Of a DNA stretch of 64,000 nucleotides, positions 1-12,000 are shown in pieces. The stretch is from Aphis gossypii. Its lineage: Eukaryota > Arthropoda > Insecta > Hemiptera > Aphididae. The translations under genes were made by a program, and so were the position numbers. Location of the stretch: contig NC_065531.1 of the NCBI RefSeq assembly GCF_020184175.1, positions 20,171,213-20,235,212 on the forward strand. The letters are read 5' to 3'. Under the pieces are notes generated by a model. That model made no database searches, was not told the DNA's origin, and was given only the letters and a program-made list of their open reading frames with translations. The stretch's first letter is position 1; each line of letters opens with the position of its first letter.

Positions 1-3000
1 CGTCGAACGCGGTTCGAACAAAAATCAATCAATCTGTTTACAATACTCGCGTATAATAATTTATATGTTTTATATTACGGGAATCTTGGTTTCGTATAAC
101 GAATAATCGTTACGAAAAACGATGAGTCATTGACAATTTATCCGTATACTAGTGTAGTCGCATCTGCTCGAGTTTCACTTTTCGTACGTCATAAAATACC
201 ATAGAGCGTGTGATAATAAATTATCAGGTGTACGAATTATATGCCTAAAACACTGTGATTAAAACGCATTACTATTTGAACCGACGGATGAAATAGGGTG
301 GCGCGTTGTCGAAAAACGGATTCCGGTCAGCATATTCCTCGAGGAACGCTCGTCGGTATTTCAGCATCCGTTTGGCGAACCATAAAATAATAATATATTA
401 TTATATTATAATATCGTATGGGCGCACTAAAGTTATTTATGTTTAGCGAATGGAAAGGTTAAAAATCGATTTCACGAAATTGTTCTGCTGCAGCTGGAGA
501 ACAATTTAACGGTCGAGATTCGTTCTAAGTGCGGACAATACCCACCGATAGAACGACTTATGGAGTGCTTACTGCACTTTATCATAACCGTCGAATCCAT
601 GCTACAACACGCACGATATTAATTGAAGATAAAGTAGTGATTTTCATAAAATAATCATCGTATTATAGTTAAAACGTTTTCATAAGTTAAAAACAAACAA
701 GAACTATAATTTTATAAAACTTGAGTAAGGTCAGTAGTGATTTTATGGAAATCAACGATCAGTTGTTTAATAATGCTTAGAACTGTTGAAAACAAATCTT
801 TTTATTCAAAATAAGTCATAAATATTATGTACGAGTTATATATCACCTCATCAATAATAAATTTAATTAAAATATTATGTATTGATACCCATATAAATTA
901 GTTACTTGTGCAGTAGCACTTGATTTAATTGAAAACTATTCTAGACAGACATTCAAATGATTTAAACTCTATACCTATTATGCGGTAACTTATTTTGACT
1001 TATTTATATTAGCTATTAACAAGTTGAGAAAGCATGTTCTTTAGTTAACATTATTTTTTAGTCATTCGATTTCTAAGGATTTCATACGATTGAAAGAAAA
1101 TATTATATTTAAATTGTAATTAATAATTTAAATACCCAATAACCTTATGCAATAATAAACTTTGTCTATCAACTGAAGACGAATAAAAGTATAATACCTA
1201 TAAGGTATGCATTAATACTTGTAGGTACATAAAATAAATGAATATAACTGATGCACCTATCTACCTCAATATTGGTTTTATATCAATTACCAATGGTATA
1301 TTCATAATCTAAATTGCCAATAAGACCTGAATATTTAATATTATTAATACATCTATAATGAGTAATGACATTTGAGATTTCTCGTTATTATTATTATATT
1401 AATTTAAATCTATACTATAAAAACAAGTTCCAATTTTTTGTCAAGCATACAGATCCACACCGTTCAACATATCGTCACCAATTTATTTTATTGTTATACC
1501 TGACAGTTTGCTAGAGGTTTTAGTATCACTTTTGTAAGGAAACATGTTCATTATTTTGACATTTTTAGATTTTCACAGAAATATGTTTTTTGTATTCAAG
1601 CACACTATTTGATGTGAAAACGAAACATATCTACGTATTCCTATAGTTGTAGCTAACAATAGGTGTATCTGTATTTCATTTATTTTGAAAAGGTTAAAAC
1701 ATAATAAGTTACACAAAATAAGTTTTATGTCTCTCCTATAAAATTTGAATTTCGACGTACCTATATACCTATAACCTTTCGTATACGTATTATATAATAT
1801 TATAATATATTAAAATTATTGTTTAAAGCGTACCTATAGTTAAGCAATCGTCCAAGACTCACCTCAGAATGTGTATATAAAATCGACGATTAATCAATTA
1901 TTATTGCCGACGTAAGTATATGAAATGTGACAACGGCTCGGAGCTTTGAACGGTGCTGCGGAGTTTGAAGTATAGATCACTGCGTTCTAACTACGACTGA
2001 CGTCTTAATCTCGAGACTCGAGTAGTTTAGATATGTTAAAACGCATCCAATAATAATAATAACCAATAGAAAAATAGTATAATGAGTCAGTAGTGCGCTG
2101 ATTGGCTGTATGATGCGAAACCCCACATAACGCCATGCCCAATGTTGTTGTTTAATAATCATTATTATTGTTATTTATTTAACGACGTTCAAATATTATT
2201 ATTATTTCCCGGCTGTAAGAATAATGATATTAATGCGAGAAAAAAATTGTTTTCATCTATATGTATATTTATGAGAATTTACAAACACCTCAAATTATTA
2301 TTATTTTGCGTAGGTATGTGTACACTTTATAGCATTAATTTATGATCGAAATAACTATAAGACAAAGAATCATCCCCTCAATTTGCAAACAACTATCCAC
2401 GGGGGCGTTCCACTAGGGTGACATCTGTTGACCCTACTGAGCAATATCAATGGATAATTTCTCTAACCCTGTATTCATGATTCGTGTCACTTTATTTTAG
2501 TTTAATTATGTAGTGTTATACTTTCATATAATATACTTATTGTATTATATTACAGATTGTAGTTATTCATACTGAAAAAAAAATAAGAACGGGCGGGTGA
2601 ACACTACGAAATATTATATATACTTCCTTAAAGAAACCTAAAATTGACTGGTTAATTCATTTATAGAAACATTTTTTTTATCAACAAAGCTATTACACAA
2701 TTTTTAATTTTTTTTCTTTTTTCATAGTTTTTAGTCTGCACAATAATATAATAACACAAATTATTGTAGCGCACGATTTCGCCTCATATTTTAGTTTTTA
2801 ATTAATTGCGTTCCAACAAAGACTTAACATTCGTTACTGGCACATACAACATGACATATAATGTACCTCTCTATTATTATCATGTTTTAATATCGTAAAG
2901 TCTAAAATTCATCGCAGGACTCGTGAAACAGGCGCCAAAGTTTGACACAATATCATTATCATGTGTGTACATGATTACTGGTCGCCCACGTCTGGGAAAT

Positions 3001-6000
3001 AATAGACGCCTGGAATGTTATCTTATCAGAAGTTTTCCTTGGTAGCTTTTTATTACTATTTTAAACCACCATCGTCTTTTTTATGTTATATTATTATATT
3101 CTGTAGGACGACATCCCGAGTATTTCGGAAAATCTAGATCCGAAAACCGTTCAATCATATCCAGATTAGACCAACCCCACATACGTACGTATTTGTATTA
3201 TAATAACAATAATATACATAAACTACGAAATGTGGTCGGTGTAACCGGAAGGTTTGAAGATATCGTGCCCCCAAGTCCACAATCCATATTATATTGGTCC
3301 AGTTACGTCCGACCGGAAGTTTATTATACATACAAGTAATACATAATAATATGCACATTGTACACGTATAGGCACAATGTTGCGGTGTGTTTAGAATTCG
3401 ATCGAAAACGCTATAATTACTTAGTGATTGTTATTTGTTGTACCTATATGCTATTTGTGGGACAAACCCCAACGATATCATTTGCGATGACGTAACAACG
3501 AAATTATATTTTATTTACTGTTTGGTGTTTCGACAGTTTACGATTGTTTTTTTTTCCAAACATTCACGGAATTCGCCACCCGATTTAGGTTACTCGAACC
3601 CTTCTTAAAGACGCCCTCCATAATGTATAATACATGTGTATAGTAACACTTTTCTGGTCACGTCCGATCGCATCTTTTCCGGTTTAACAAGGTGTCAGAA
3701 ACATGTCAATATATGTTATAACAATAATTATATTATATATTTTTTCATCCTTATACTCGTATTGATGAAACCACTGTCATCTTATGATTTTCAAATGGTG
3801 ACCTAATTTCTAGTTTTAGTATTCTAAGCACTAAGTAGAATATTTTTATAAATATTTAGTCATGTTCACATAACATATTACATCGTAACAATAATATTTT
3901 ATTTGTAAGTTTTCAGTATTTAAATGCTTATTAATAATAATAATAATTCTTCAATGTTTAAACACATCAACTTTTTTAGAAATATATAGACTACTTTGGA
4001 CTATAAAAATAAGCAAATGGCTAAACTACCATCTAAAAATCAAAAATCGATGGTCGGTTTGCCAATAAACGTGAGAGTAAAAAAAATTAGGGCAATACAA
4101 AACGTTCGAATTACATTTATCTTAAATTCTTAGAAAAAAATGTAATAGTTTTCGAAACGACGATCGTTTACTGTGAAAAGTATCACCCGTATGTATAAAC
4201 ATATTTTTTAAAGCGAAAAAAAACTCCATCGTGGTCGATACCTATTCCGTCCACGCCACTTACAGTAAAACACTACACTGAAAAATGTTTCACGAAACGT
4301 TGAAACCAATAACCGAACCTTAGACCATAAGACAAATTTCACTAATATAATGTACCTACAACGGTATATTGTATTTAATATTATAACCAAGTATACAATG
4401 ATGTTTAAAAGGACTTTGATGATTATTGTCTTTACTGATTAGGGACGATCCTTATTCGTTTAAAACCCACACCTCAACTGTTATGTATACTACCATACTT
4501 ATAAGTAAACAAAATACATATATATATATATATATATAAGTTGTTCCGTAGTAATTTCGAAAACAAGTTATAAGTAATTATATAATGTCTAGATAAGTGA
4601 AGATTAAGTAGTAAAAATTATATGAGGTAAACTGTGGCACTCTATTCTACTCCTCAAAACATGAAATACTTTTGATTAATATTAACTACACGGTTGAAAA
4701 TACCCTGCTTCAAAATATATTAAAAATAAAAGTTTCGATAAAACAAGTAGAGAACTTTTTTTTTTTTATTGAAACAAATTTTGATGTACTTTCAATCTTT
4801 ATTTACATATTATACAATAAGTAAATTTAATGAAATTTGATTGACAGGAGGGGGATCATCCAATGACGTCAACCCCAAGTAAAAAACTTAAAAAATAAAA
4901 ACGATAAATATTTTCAAAAAAAGTTAAAACTTTTCGAAATAATGAGTGTAGACACTTAAATGGATACCAATGCATAACAACATATTTTGTGTATGGCTGT
5001 CAGATAAAAATAGTTTATTTTCGAACTTTTGTGAATGATGGGTACACAATATTATTTCACATTTTTACGTACACAATATGTCGAATTGTATGTTATAACA
5101 TATTCCACACATATATGAATTATAAACCTATAGCCTATAAGTATAGCTTATGCGGACGAATCATAAATGTATTTAAGTCGGGAAAATATAATTGTCACAT
5201 GAGATTTTTTCTTAACTATTATTTTATCCGTAAAAATAAGCTTATATTTACTCTAATAGTGAAGTGTTTAAAGAATAAATAATTCATTAAAATAATAATC
5301 ACATTCCAATGGTGACTATTCTTTTATAAAATATAAATAATTCAGTAATATGACTTTTATTCGATTTGGAAATAAATAAATAATTTTTGACTTAAGTATC
5401 TAAAGAATATAGGTGATAAGTATTTCAAAAATCTTTACAAGTGAAAATATAAAAAATTTAAAGTTTTTCAATAGCTAGATATATATTGTATATTATTTAA
5501 ACTAATGATTGTAGAGCATGCCGTTTTCATCATGACCTATCTAAATAGTGATCTAAATCAACTTGATATTTAACATAAAAAAAAATAATAGCAGTGAATT
5601 TTATTCTTAAAGGTAATTTTTGTTGGTATAAGACAAGCCAACATAGAAGTAAAAACAACCAAAATTAAATGTATACCAACTTAAAAATAAAATTAATCAA
5701 ATCTCTTTAAGAGGAGATTTATTTTATTCCCAATATAAATCATGTACCATTCAACATTTTGAGATGAAGTAAACGGTCTATTGTATATTCTATTCAAGAA
5801 AAATATTCGTTGTTTCATTTAGCACGCTATTGTTATCAGTTTATTGCCTATAAACTTTTTGATTCTTAACAATCATATATATTGGTGATAAACGGATAAA
5901 GTGATGTATTTTATTTTTACATTTTACACAATTTTCTAGTGAACATTTTGGGTGATAGTAAAAAGTTTTACGGAGTACCATTATGGGTTATACTTAAAAT

Positions 6001-6407
6001 AATCATCATTTTTCAATCTCTCTGAAGTTTTTTGAGAAAATAATAATTTTATATAATAAAACCCTAGCGTTTTAGTTCCATATATATATATTTTTAAATT
6101 TCTATCTCTAATTTTATTTTAGTACTTAAAATAATTTGAATTTTATTATTATTCATAAACATTTTTAAGTTTAAAATTTAAATTTAATATTACTTTTTTA
6201 TTAATTATATCATATAATATAATATACTTTAATGATAAACTAATATTAATATATTTCTAAAATATTTTAGTACGTAGTCATAAATGGTTACGAAATTTAA
6301 AACTTTAAGATAATATTTTGTTTTATTATATTCAATTTTAAAATTATCCTGTATTAATATAGAATTATTATAATGAATTTATGATAAAAATTGAAAATTG
6401 AAACTAC
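1..6407 (-). other. Gyc76C intron 6 (5' part), no recognised gene
   Basis: Sequence downstream of the exon 6 donor, AT-rich with many stops in all frames. It holds an (AT)11 microsatellite at 4518-4539, T-runs, and a small palindrome (AAATCTC-TTTAA-GAGGAGATTT) near 5700. Two GC-richer patches at about 272-400 and 480-620 hold short open frames that I could not assign. No further guanylate cyclase exon is visible, so intron 6 exceeds 6.4 kb. Confidence 0.6.
4518..4539. repeat. (AT)11 microsatellite
   Basis: Uninterrupted alternating A and T in intron 6. Confidence 0.9.
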
Positions 6408-6652
6408 CTGTTTGACGCCACCCAACTGTACCAATGGATTGGGAAACTGAAATGGTGGTTTTTCCATGTATTCGTTGACTTTAACTGAGAAATTCTTGAA
6501 TCCTCTAGGCGGCGTAGGCACCACACTAAAAAACGACCGAAAAGCTTTTTCCAAAATCGGATCAGGTTTGTTTGACAGCATTCCGGTTAAATATTTTTCC
6601 GGGTTTTCTGCATCGTACTGCTCCACATCCACACCCACCACAAAATATTCAC
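6408..6652 (-). CDS. Gyc76C: Gyc76C coding exon 6 (C-terminal half of ligand-binding domain)
   Basis: Encodes residues 251-332: two bases complete Gly251, then 81 codons. EYFVVGVDVEQYD (252-264), PEKYLTGML (268-276), YMEKPPFQFPNPL (312-324) and GGVKQ (328-332) are strong Gyc76C matches in the right order. Asn304 (NFS) is a potential glycosylation site. The acceptor is AACTAG|GTGAAT after a T-rich stretch and the donor CAG|GTAGTT in phase 0. In relatives the next residues are ISAEAAYLYDAV-like; no such sequence was seen between here and the left window edge, so the next exon lies outside. The protein is therefore truncated by the window, before its membrane segment, kinase-homology and cyclase domains. 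The antisense open frame at 6466-6729 is only a shadow of this exon. Confidence 0.92.
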
Positions 6653-8927
6653 CTAGTTATATAAAAAAACGTATTAAAATCTATGAAAAATCACGGTACA
6701 TTATATGTACAGCGTATAGATTAAATTGAAAAGATAGTGAAATTAATTGTTTAATCTTTTGATGCTCCGTTTTATCTATTTCATTTCACAAAATAATTAT
6801 TAAACGTATTCACTATTATTGTTATCAATATACAGCTGAAAGTACGTCCGAATCTTTTATTTCTTCTTAAAATGTAGCTGACATTATCGTCTATATAATT
6901 TATGATCATTCACTGTCAATTATTCTATTAAACGATACATAAATCGTTAAATAACATTTTATCGAGAAAGTATTTTGTATGGGTATTATTTGTTCAGCAT
7001 TAGTATAATGCGATCTTTCATACATTATAACATTGAGAAATACAATACATAAAATAAATGTATAGGTACTTACGTAAATGCGTAATATATATTATATATT
7101 AGCTCATACAAACGTCAATAAGCACATGAATATAAATAACTGTTTGGAAACGAGGCTGGGCGAATAAACTATGTGTTTGCCCTCGATGAATGAGATTTTT
7201 TTTTTAGTAAACAAATAAAACTGCGATGGCTTAGCCATTGGTTATTTTCCATTATTATTGAATTGATAGTTTTGGTTTAAAATGGTCCAATCACTCAAAT
7301 TATCTTAAGTTCTAATGACATTTGCTATAATATAATATATAATATATTATAATTTATTAAGTATAAACAAAAATAATAATGTGCAATTGTAATTCATGAC
7401 GAAGTCGTATAATTATATAAACGAATATGTGTTTATATTGATTGAAATGTATTTGTATATAATTTGTCGAAAACAATTATTAGACTTAAAATAAATATTT
7501 AATAAATAGCAATGGAAATACCTACTTACTACTTAGGTTATTTAGAAAAAAAATATTAATAAACTTAGATAGGTGTTATAATAGCGTATAAATTTATGAA
7601 CTTTCGTTCAAAAGTAAATAACTGTAAAAATCAATATTTATAAATAAAACTCGTATTTCCTATCGATGCAAATTTTATCCATATCCAGAACCGAAGAAAC
7701 TGGTCTATATTTTTAGGATTAATTTAGTATTGTGCGTTAATAAATAATACAATGTTATACAATTTGATGTTTTCAATATAAATTTTATTATTGAAAATAA
7801 AAATATTAAAATCAAATTTCTACGTGATTTAAATATGTATGTAAATTTAAATTTTACAATTGTTAATATAATATATACTTTAATATTACATAATTAAAAG
7901 CACATATAACGTCTTATTTCAACTTTTTAAAATATTTTTAGGTATATATTGAATAAAGAAATACAAGTTAATACGATTTATTATTTTAAAGTAATTAAGT
8001 ACGTGAGTTAATAATTTCAAACCACGTATAATTCTAATTAAATTGGTTTAATTTAATTGTTCCTAAGTAAAACAAGTTAAATAAGGAGAGTTAGTGCTAA
8101 CAATCGAAAAAAAAATTTAGGTCGATTTAAAACACTGATTAAATTGGTTCTTAAACAAAAACTAAATTTCTGGTGCTATTAAGGTTAACGAAAATTCCTC
8201 AATTCACGTTAGAGTAGTAATACTAATGTAAAAATTAGATTAAACACTTTTTATAAAGAACATGCATCCTGTATGACTTTTGAGAAACATATAATATTTA
8301 GACCTTTTTGTGATTAAAGGAGGTCTAAAACTAAGTAAAATATATGGTAGCAATCAAACAATCGATTTCAAAAAATAGCAGCTAACTACAAAAGAGGTCA
8401 GTTAAATTAAGAGAGTCTACTACTTAATGTAACCCGACAAACAAAAAAGTAGTTCAGAAATCAATAGCTTATAGACATTTCCTTTCTACAGTGATATTTA
8501 AGATGAAACCCGAGAATTGGTCTGTCACTACTCACTATACCCAAAGGGGAGACAGACGATGCCAATGAGCAAGCAATTTTGACGTATTTGTACTTTGCGC
8601 GACTTTCCGGCGTTTACGGACCAACGGTTATTATCAAAAGTTCAAATAGGAAATACTCCAATATTAACCGTCGTTGGTCAGATTAGGCAGCAATCATCAA
8701 AAGTTGTAATAAAACAAATTTTATCGGTCATCCAGTCGGAAAATGATCGGAGTGAAAAACCCGTACAAGAAATTAAAAATTAAATATAGCATAAAATACG
8801 TTTTTAAATCGAATAAAAAAAAAAAAAAAAAAAAACTGAACACGCGTGTTTAGCGATCGTATACAACGATAAGACGACTGTATAGTAGCATAATTATTAT
8901 TGACGTACCAAATAAAAATTTCCTTAC
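6653..8927 (-). other. Gyc76C intron 5
   Basis: About 2.3 kb between exons 5 and 6, AT-rich and mostly featureless. The exception is a GC-richer, partly open segment at about 8480-8784 that ends in a 21-base A run, described separately as a possible retroposed insertion. Confidence 0.8.
8480..8835 (+). repeat. Possible retroposed fragment with poly-A tail
   Basis: A segment less AT-rich than its surroundings holds a plus-strand open frame (8595-8783, 62 codons ending in TAA) and, overlapping upstream in another frame, a second protein-like stretch (from about 8556). About 30 bases after the stop comes a 21-base A run (8815-8835). Coding-like sequence followed by a stop and an A tail resembles a 5'-truncated retroelement or a processed pseudogene in the opposite orientation to the host gene. 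I do not recognise the protein, and target-site duplications are not obvious. Confidence 0.25.
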
Positions 8928-9005
8928 CGTTTTTGAACAAATCCATTTCGTCCATTGCTACGATGAGACCGGTGTGATCGTAGTAATTTCCCAAAACAAC
9001 GTATA
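8928..9005 (-). CDS. Gyc76C: Gyc76C coding exon 5 (small exon, ligand-binding domain)
   Basis: A 78-nt exon encoding residues 225-251, with a split codon at each end. YVVLGNYYDHTGLIVAM (226-242) aligns with the IYLILGHYYEHVGLMV type of block in Gyc76C homologues, a core strand-helix unit of the periplasmic-binding-like fold. It ends FKNG, with Gly251 split by the intron. The acceptor is TTACAG|TATACG and the donor AACG|GTAAGG. Such a short exon would be missed by length-based ORF calling; it is secured by frame continuity from exon 4 to exon 6 and by the motif. A possible poly-A-tailed insertion ends about 90 bp downstream in the following intron. Confidence 0.9.
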
Positions 9006-12000
9006 CTGTAACAAATAAAAACGACGAGTTATTATTATTATTATTAGAGTAGATCGTTAGCAAGCACATGACGATTATGTTTCTATAGTCTACTACAAGA
9101 CAAAAAATATAGTGACCCTAGGGTTTCATTAAATGTATTTTATTTTGTCCTAATAATGTTAAGTGAAACGAAACAAATGTATAATACGTTCACCGTAAAA
9201 TCGTTGTATATTTTTTCAGAGCAGTATTTTTTTTTATTATTATTATTTGTTCATTTACAAATCGATGTTTTGTATTATTTTGAATGCAATAAAAATATAT
9301 ATGCACTGTGTAAGCCGTTTTTGAAAGCTGATGTAGAAATTGAATTTCATAATATTGTAAGCTTAGCAACATAAAGCTGATATTATAAATATATTGGAAT
9401 TAGATTACAATAATTAATTAAATATAAAATACCAGACTATTTTTAATTATTATATATATTTTCAAATAATTTAAAATATAATACCGTAAAGCCTGCACAA
9501 TGTGCTTTTAAATTTTACATAGCTTAAATTTATATTAAAAAATGTATTTGAACAGTGAAATGAAACGATAACTAAACAAAGCGTTATTTTTGCATTATAT
9601 TTTTATTTGATTTTCAATTATTTTTTGAGGCTTAATCATAATACAAATAAAATCCATTTAACCAAAGTACTATAAGTACGGTTTTATTATATTCAACCAC
9701 ATATTTAAAAAAAAAAAAAAACTTTCAACAAAATTGTAATTTGTAGAGAGACAACAGCCCTGAATTTCTGAAGAACAATAGAACAATATTTGTGAGGCAT
9801 GTACGAGTATAATACGGAAATAAAACACGTAATTTTAAACGCGAACCTAATGATATAATACTATGTAATCATATCTCTATAAGGTCTATCAACAACTGAA
9901 CTATGACATTTATTCATTTGCGTTAAAAGATAGTCGTAAAATCTAACTTGACCTAATCGTATATTGAAAGTTATATTATCTGTTAAATAAAATGTAAAAC
10001 TTTTTTTCATGTGTACGACCAAAAAAAAAAAAAAAACAAATTAATTTGTCGACAATTGAAAGTTATTTTTTGCTTTTAATCTCTCACTTTATACTGAATC
10101 CACACATTATGCTATAAAGTATACGAACATGGACAATCAGTTGACAAATAAAAAGGTCTTTCGATCGTGAAGGAATTTATGTACGTACGTGTAGCCCGGC
10201 AATTTCTTTACGACGATCGACGCCATGCACAAACACATTACGAACATAGCCCGGCGCCACTGAACAAAAATCAAAATAAAATCGTTTTCAATATTTTGTT
10301 TCGACCACTCCACAAATACTATAAATGGATATTAATTCGTTTTCATCAACATAACATCTTCTGCTTCGTATTTCATTAAAAAAATTCTCGAAAACCTAAA
10401 TAAAATATTTTTATAAAAAAAAATACTATAGTGTTTAAGTAGATATTCAGAGTCTGGGAACCAAATTATTTTATTGTGACCGTCGGACCGAACATAATTT
10501 TGACATTATCAATGGAATTTATTAATACTATAATCTACTGTACCTATCTTTAAAACCGTAATGAACAAAGTTTCATAAACCAAATAAATCCCTTTATCAA
10601 ATAAAAAATAAAATAAAAAACAATTGTAAATATTACAAACACAACAGCACTGCAGAGCTTAATTGCAGAAAAAAAAATTGACGAACAGAGAGACGTAGGT
10701 TACGTATAATTTAAATTACTTTCGTAAAGCTCATGATACATTAAATGATTTAACGGGATAATATTATACTGCATGAATAACGTACATAATCGGCATGATT
10801 TAATATAAGTTAATATTACATGCGTGTCCGTGTTTTTCAATAATAGCTAAAACCTGTGTCGTTTAATATCTCGTTCGGACAACAATAATAATAATTTATC
10901 ACTTCGACATATGCCTACGCGGAAACTGCAAACGAATCTTGTGATTTATGAACAGCGCTTCGTCTTGAAATAATCAACCAGCTGCTCGAGTAATATAAAG
11001 TATGTAGGACTTTGTGACTATATAAACAACGACAAATCGTATTTTACAGAGATTTCGTAGGTTTGCTTTTTGAGCGGATCCTTTGACATTAAGCTTGGGT
11101 TTTAAGCAAATTTATGAGCTCACTTCCATATTAATATCGTCTGAAATATATATCTTTGGTCGGGCTGCAGACAAACAATAACGAGTAATAATAAAAAAAA
11201 AAAATGATATTTATTATGGTAACCTAACGCAATAGATTTGTCTGGAGCAGATTTCTTCTGTCGATATAACGGTAAAAATGTTAATAAAAAAAGATTTAAA
11301 ATAAGGTCACCTATAGATGGTGAAAAGAATAATCTCTAAAATTTGATACATTATAATACATTTATTGTTTTACTGCGTGAATATCTCACAATCCGTTACC
11401 TATAAAAGTAAAGTGTATTATTTTAATGAGATTAATAAAACTAATCATATTTGCAGTGTAATGCGGAAATATTGTCCAGTTATAGGCCATCACAGTCCTC
11501 GGAAGATTAAACTTCCGCTTAAGCTGTTATAACGAAACCTAAGATTCTGAGAACTTGTAAAATATATTTTATAAAAAAATTGATTAAGTAAGTATTAATT
11601 TATCTAGAAATATATTATAATATTGATGATTTATCAACTAATAATGACTATGAGATTATTTTACTTTCACATTACAATAATACAATTTATAATACTACAA
11701 CTACACAGAACATGTTGAATGAAATATTTGCAAAAATAACCGTCCACTTATTGTGGTATCCTCTGGATAATCTTCAATACTCGTTGAACGATTTTAACCA
11801 AATTTAAATTTATGTATGTATAATTTAAATAAAATAAATGTTGGATTAGTTTAAATTGTCAAAACCTAATTTATCGGTTACATACGCGTATTATTATCAT
11901 AATTATAAGTTGATTGAATTGAAGTAATATTAAATAATTGGCTTATAAAATTGTGTTATCATACGTCATAATACATTAAGTTCTTTCAATGTATTTATTT

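Noticed and set aside
10..19. GGTTCGAAC, resembling the B box of a tRNA gene
   Set aside because: No matching A box or cloverleaf could be found around it. No convincing tRNA was seen anywhere in the window.
6466..6729. Plus-strand 87-codon open frame
   Set aside because: It is antisense to Gyc76C exon 6, whose minus-strand reading matches a known family and has proper splice sites.
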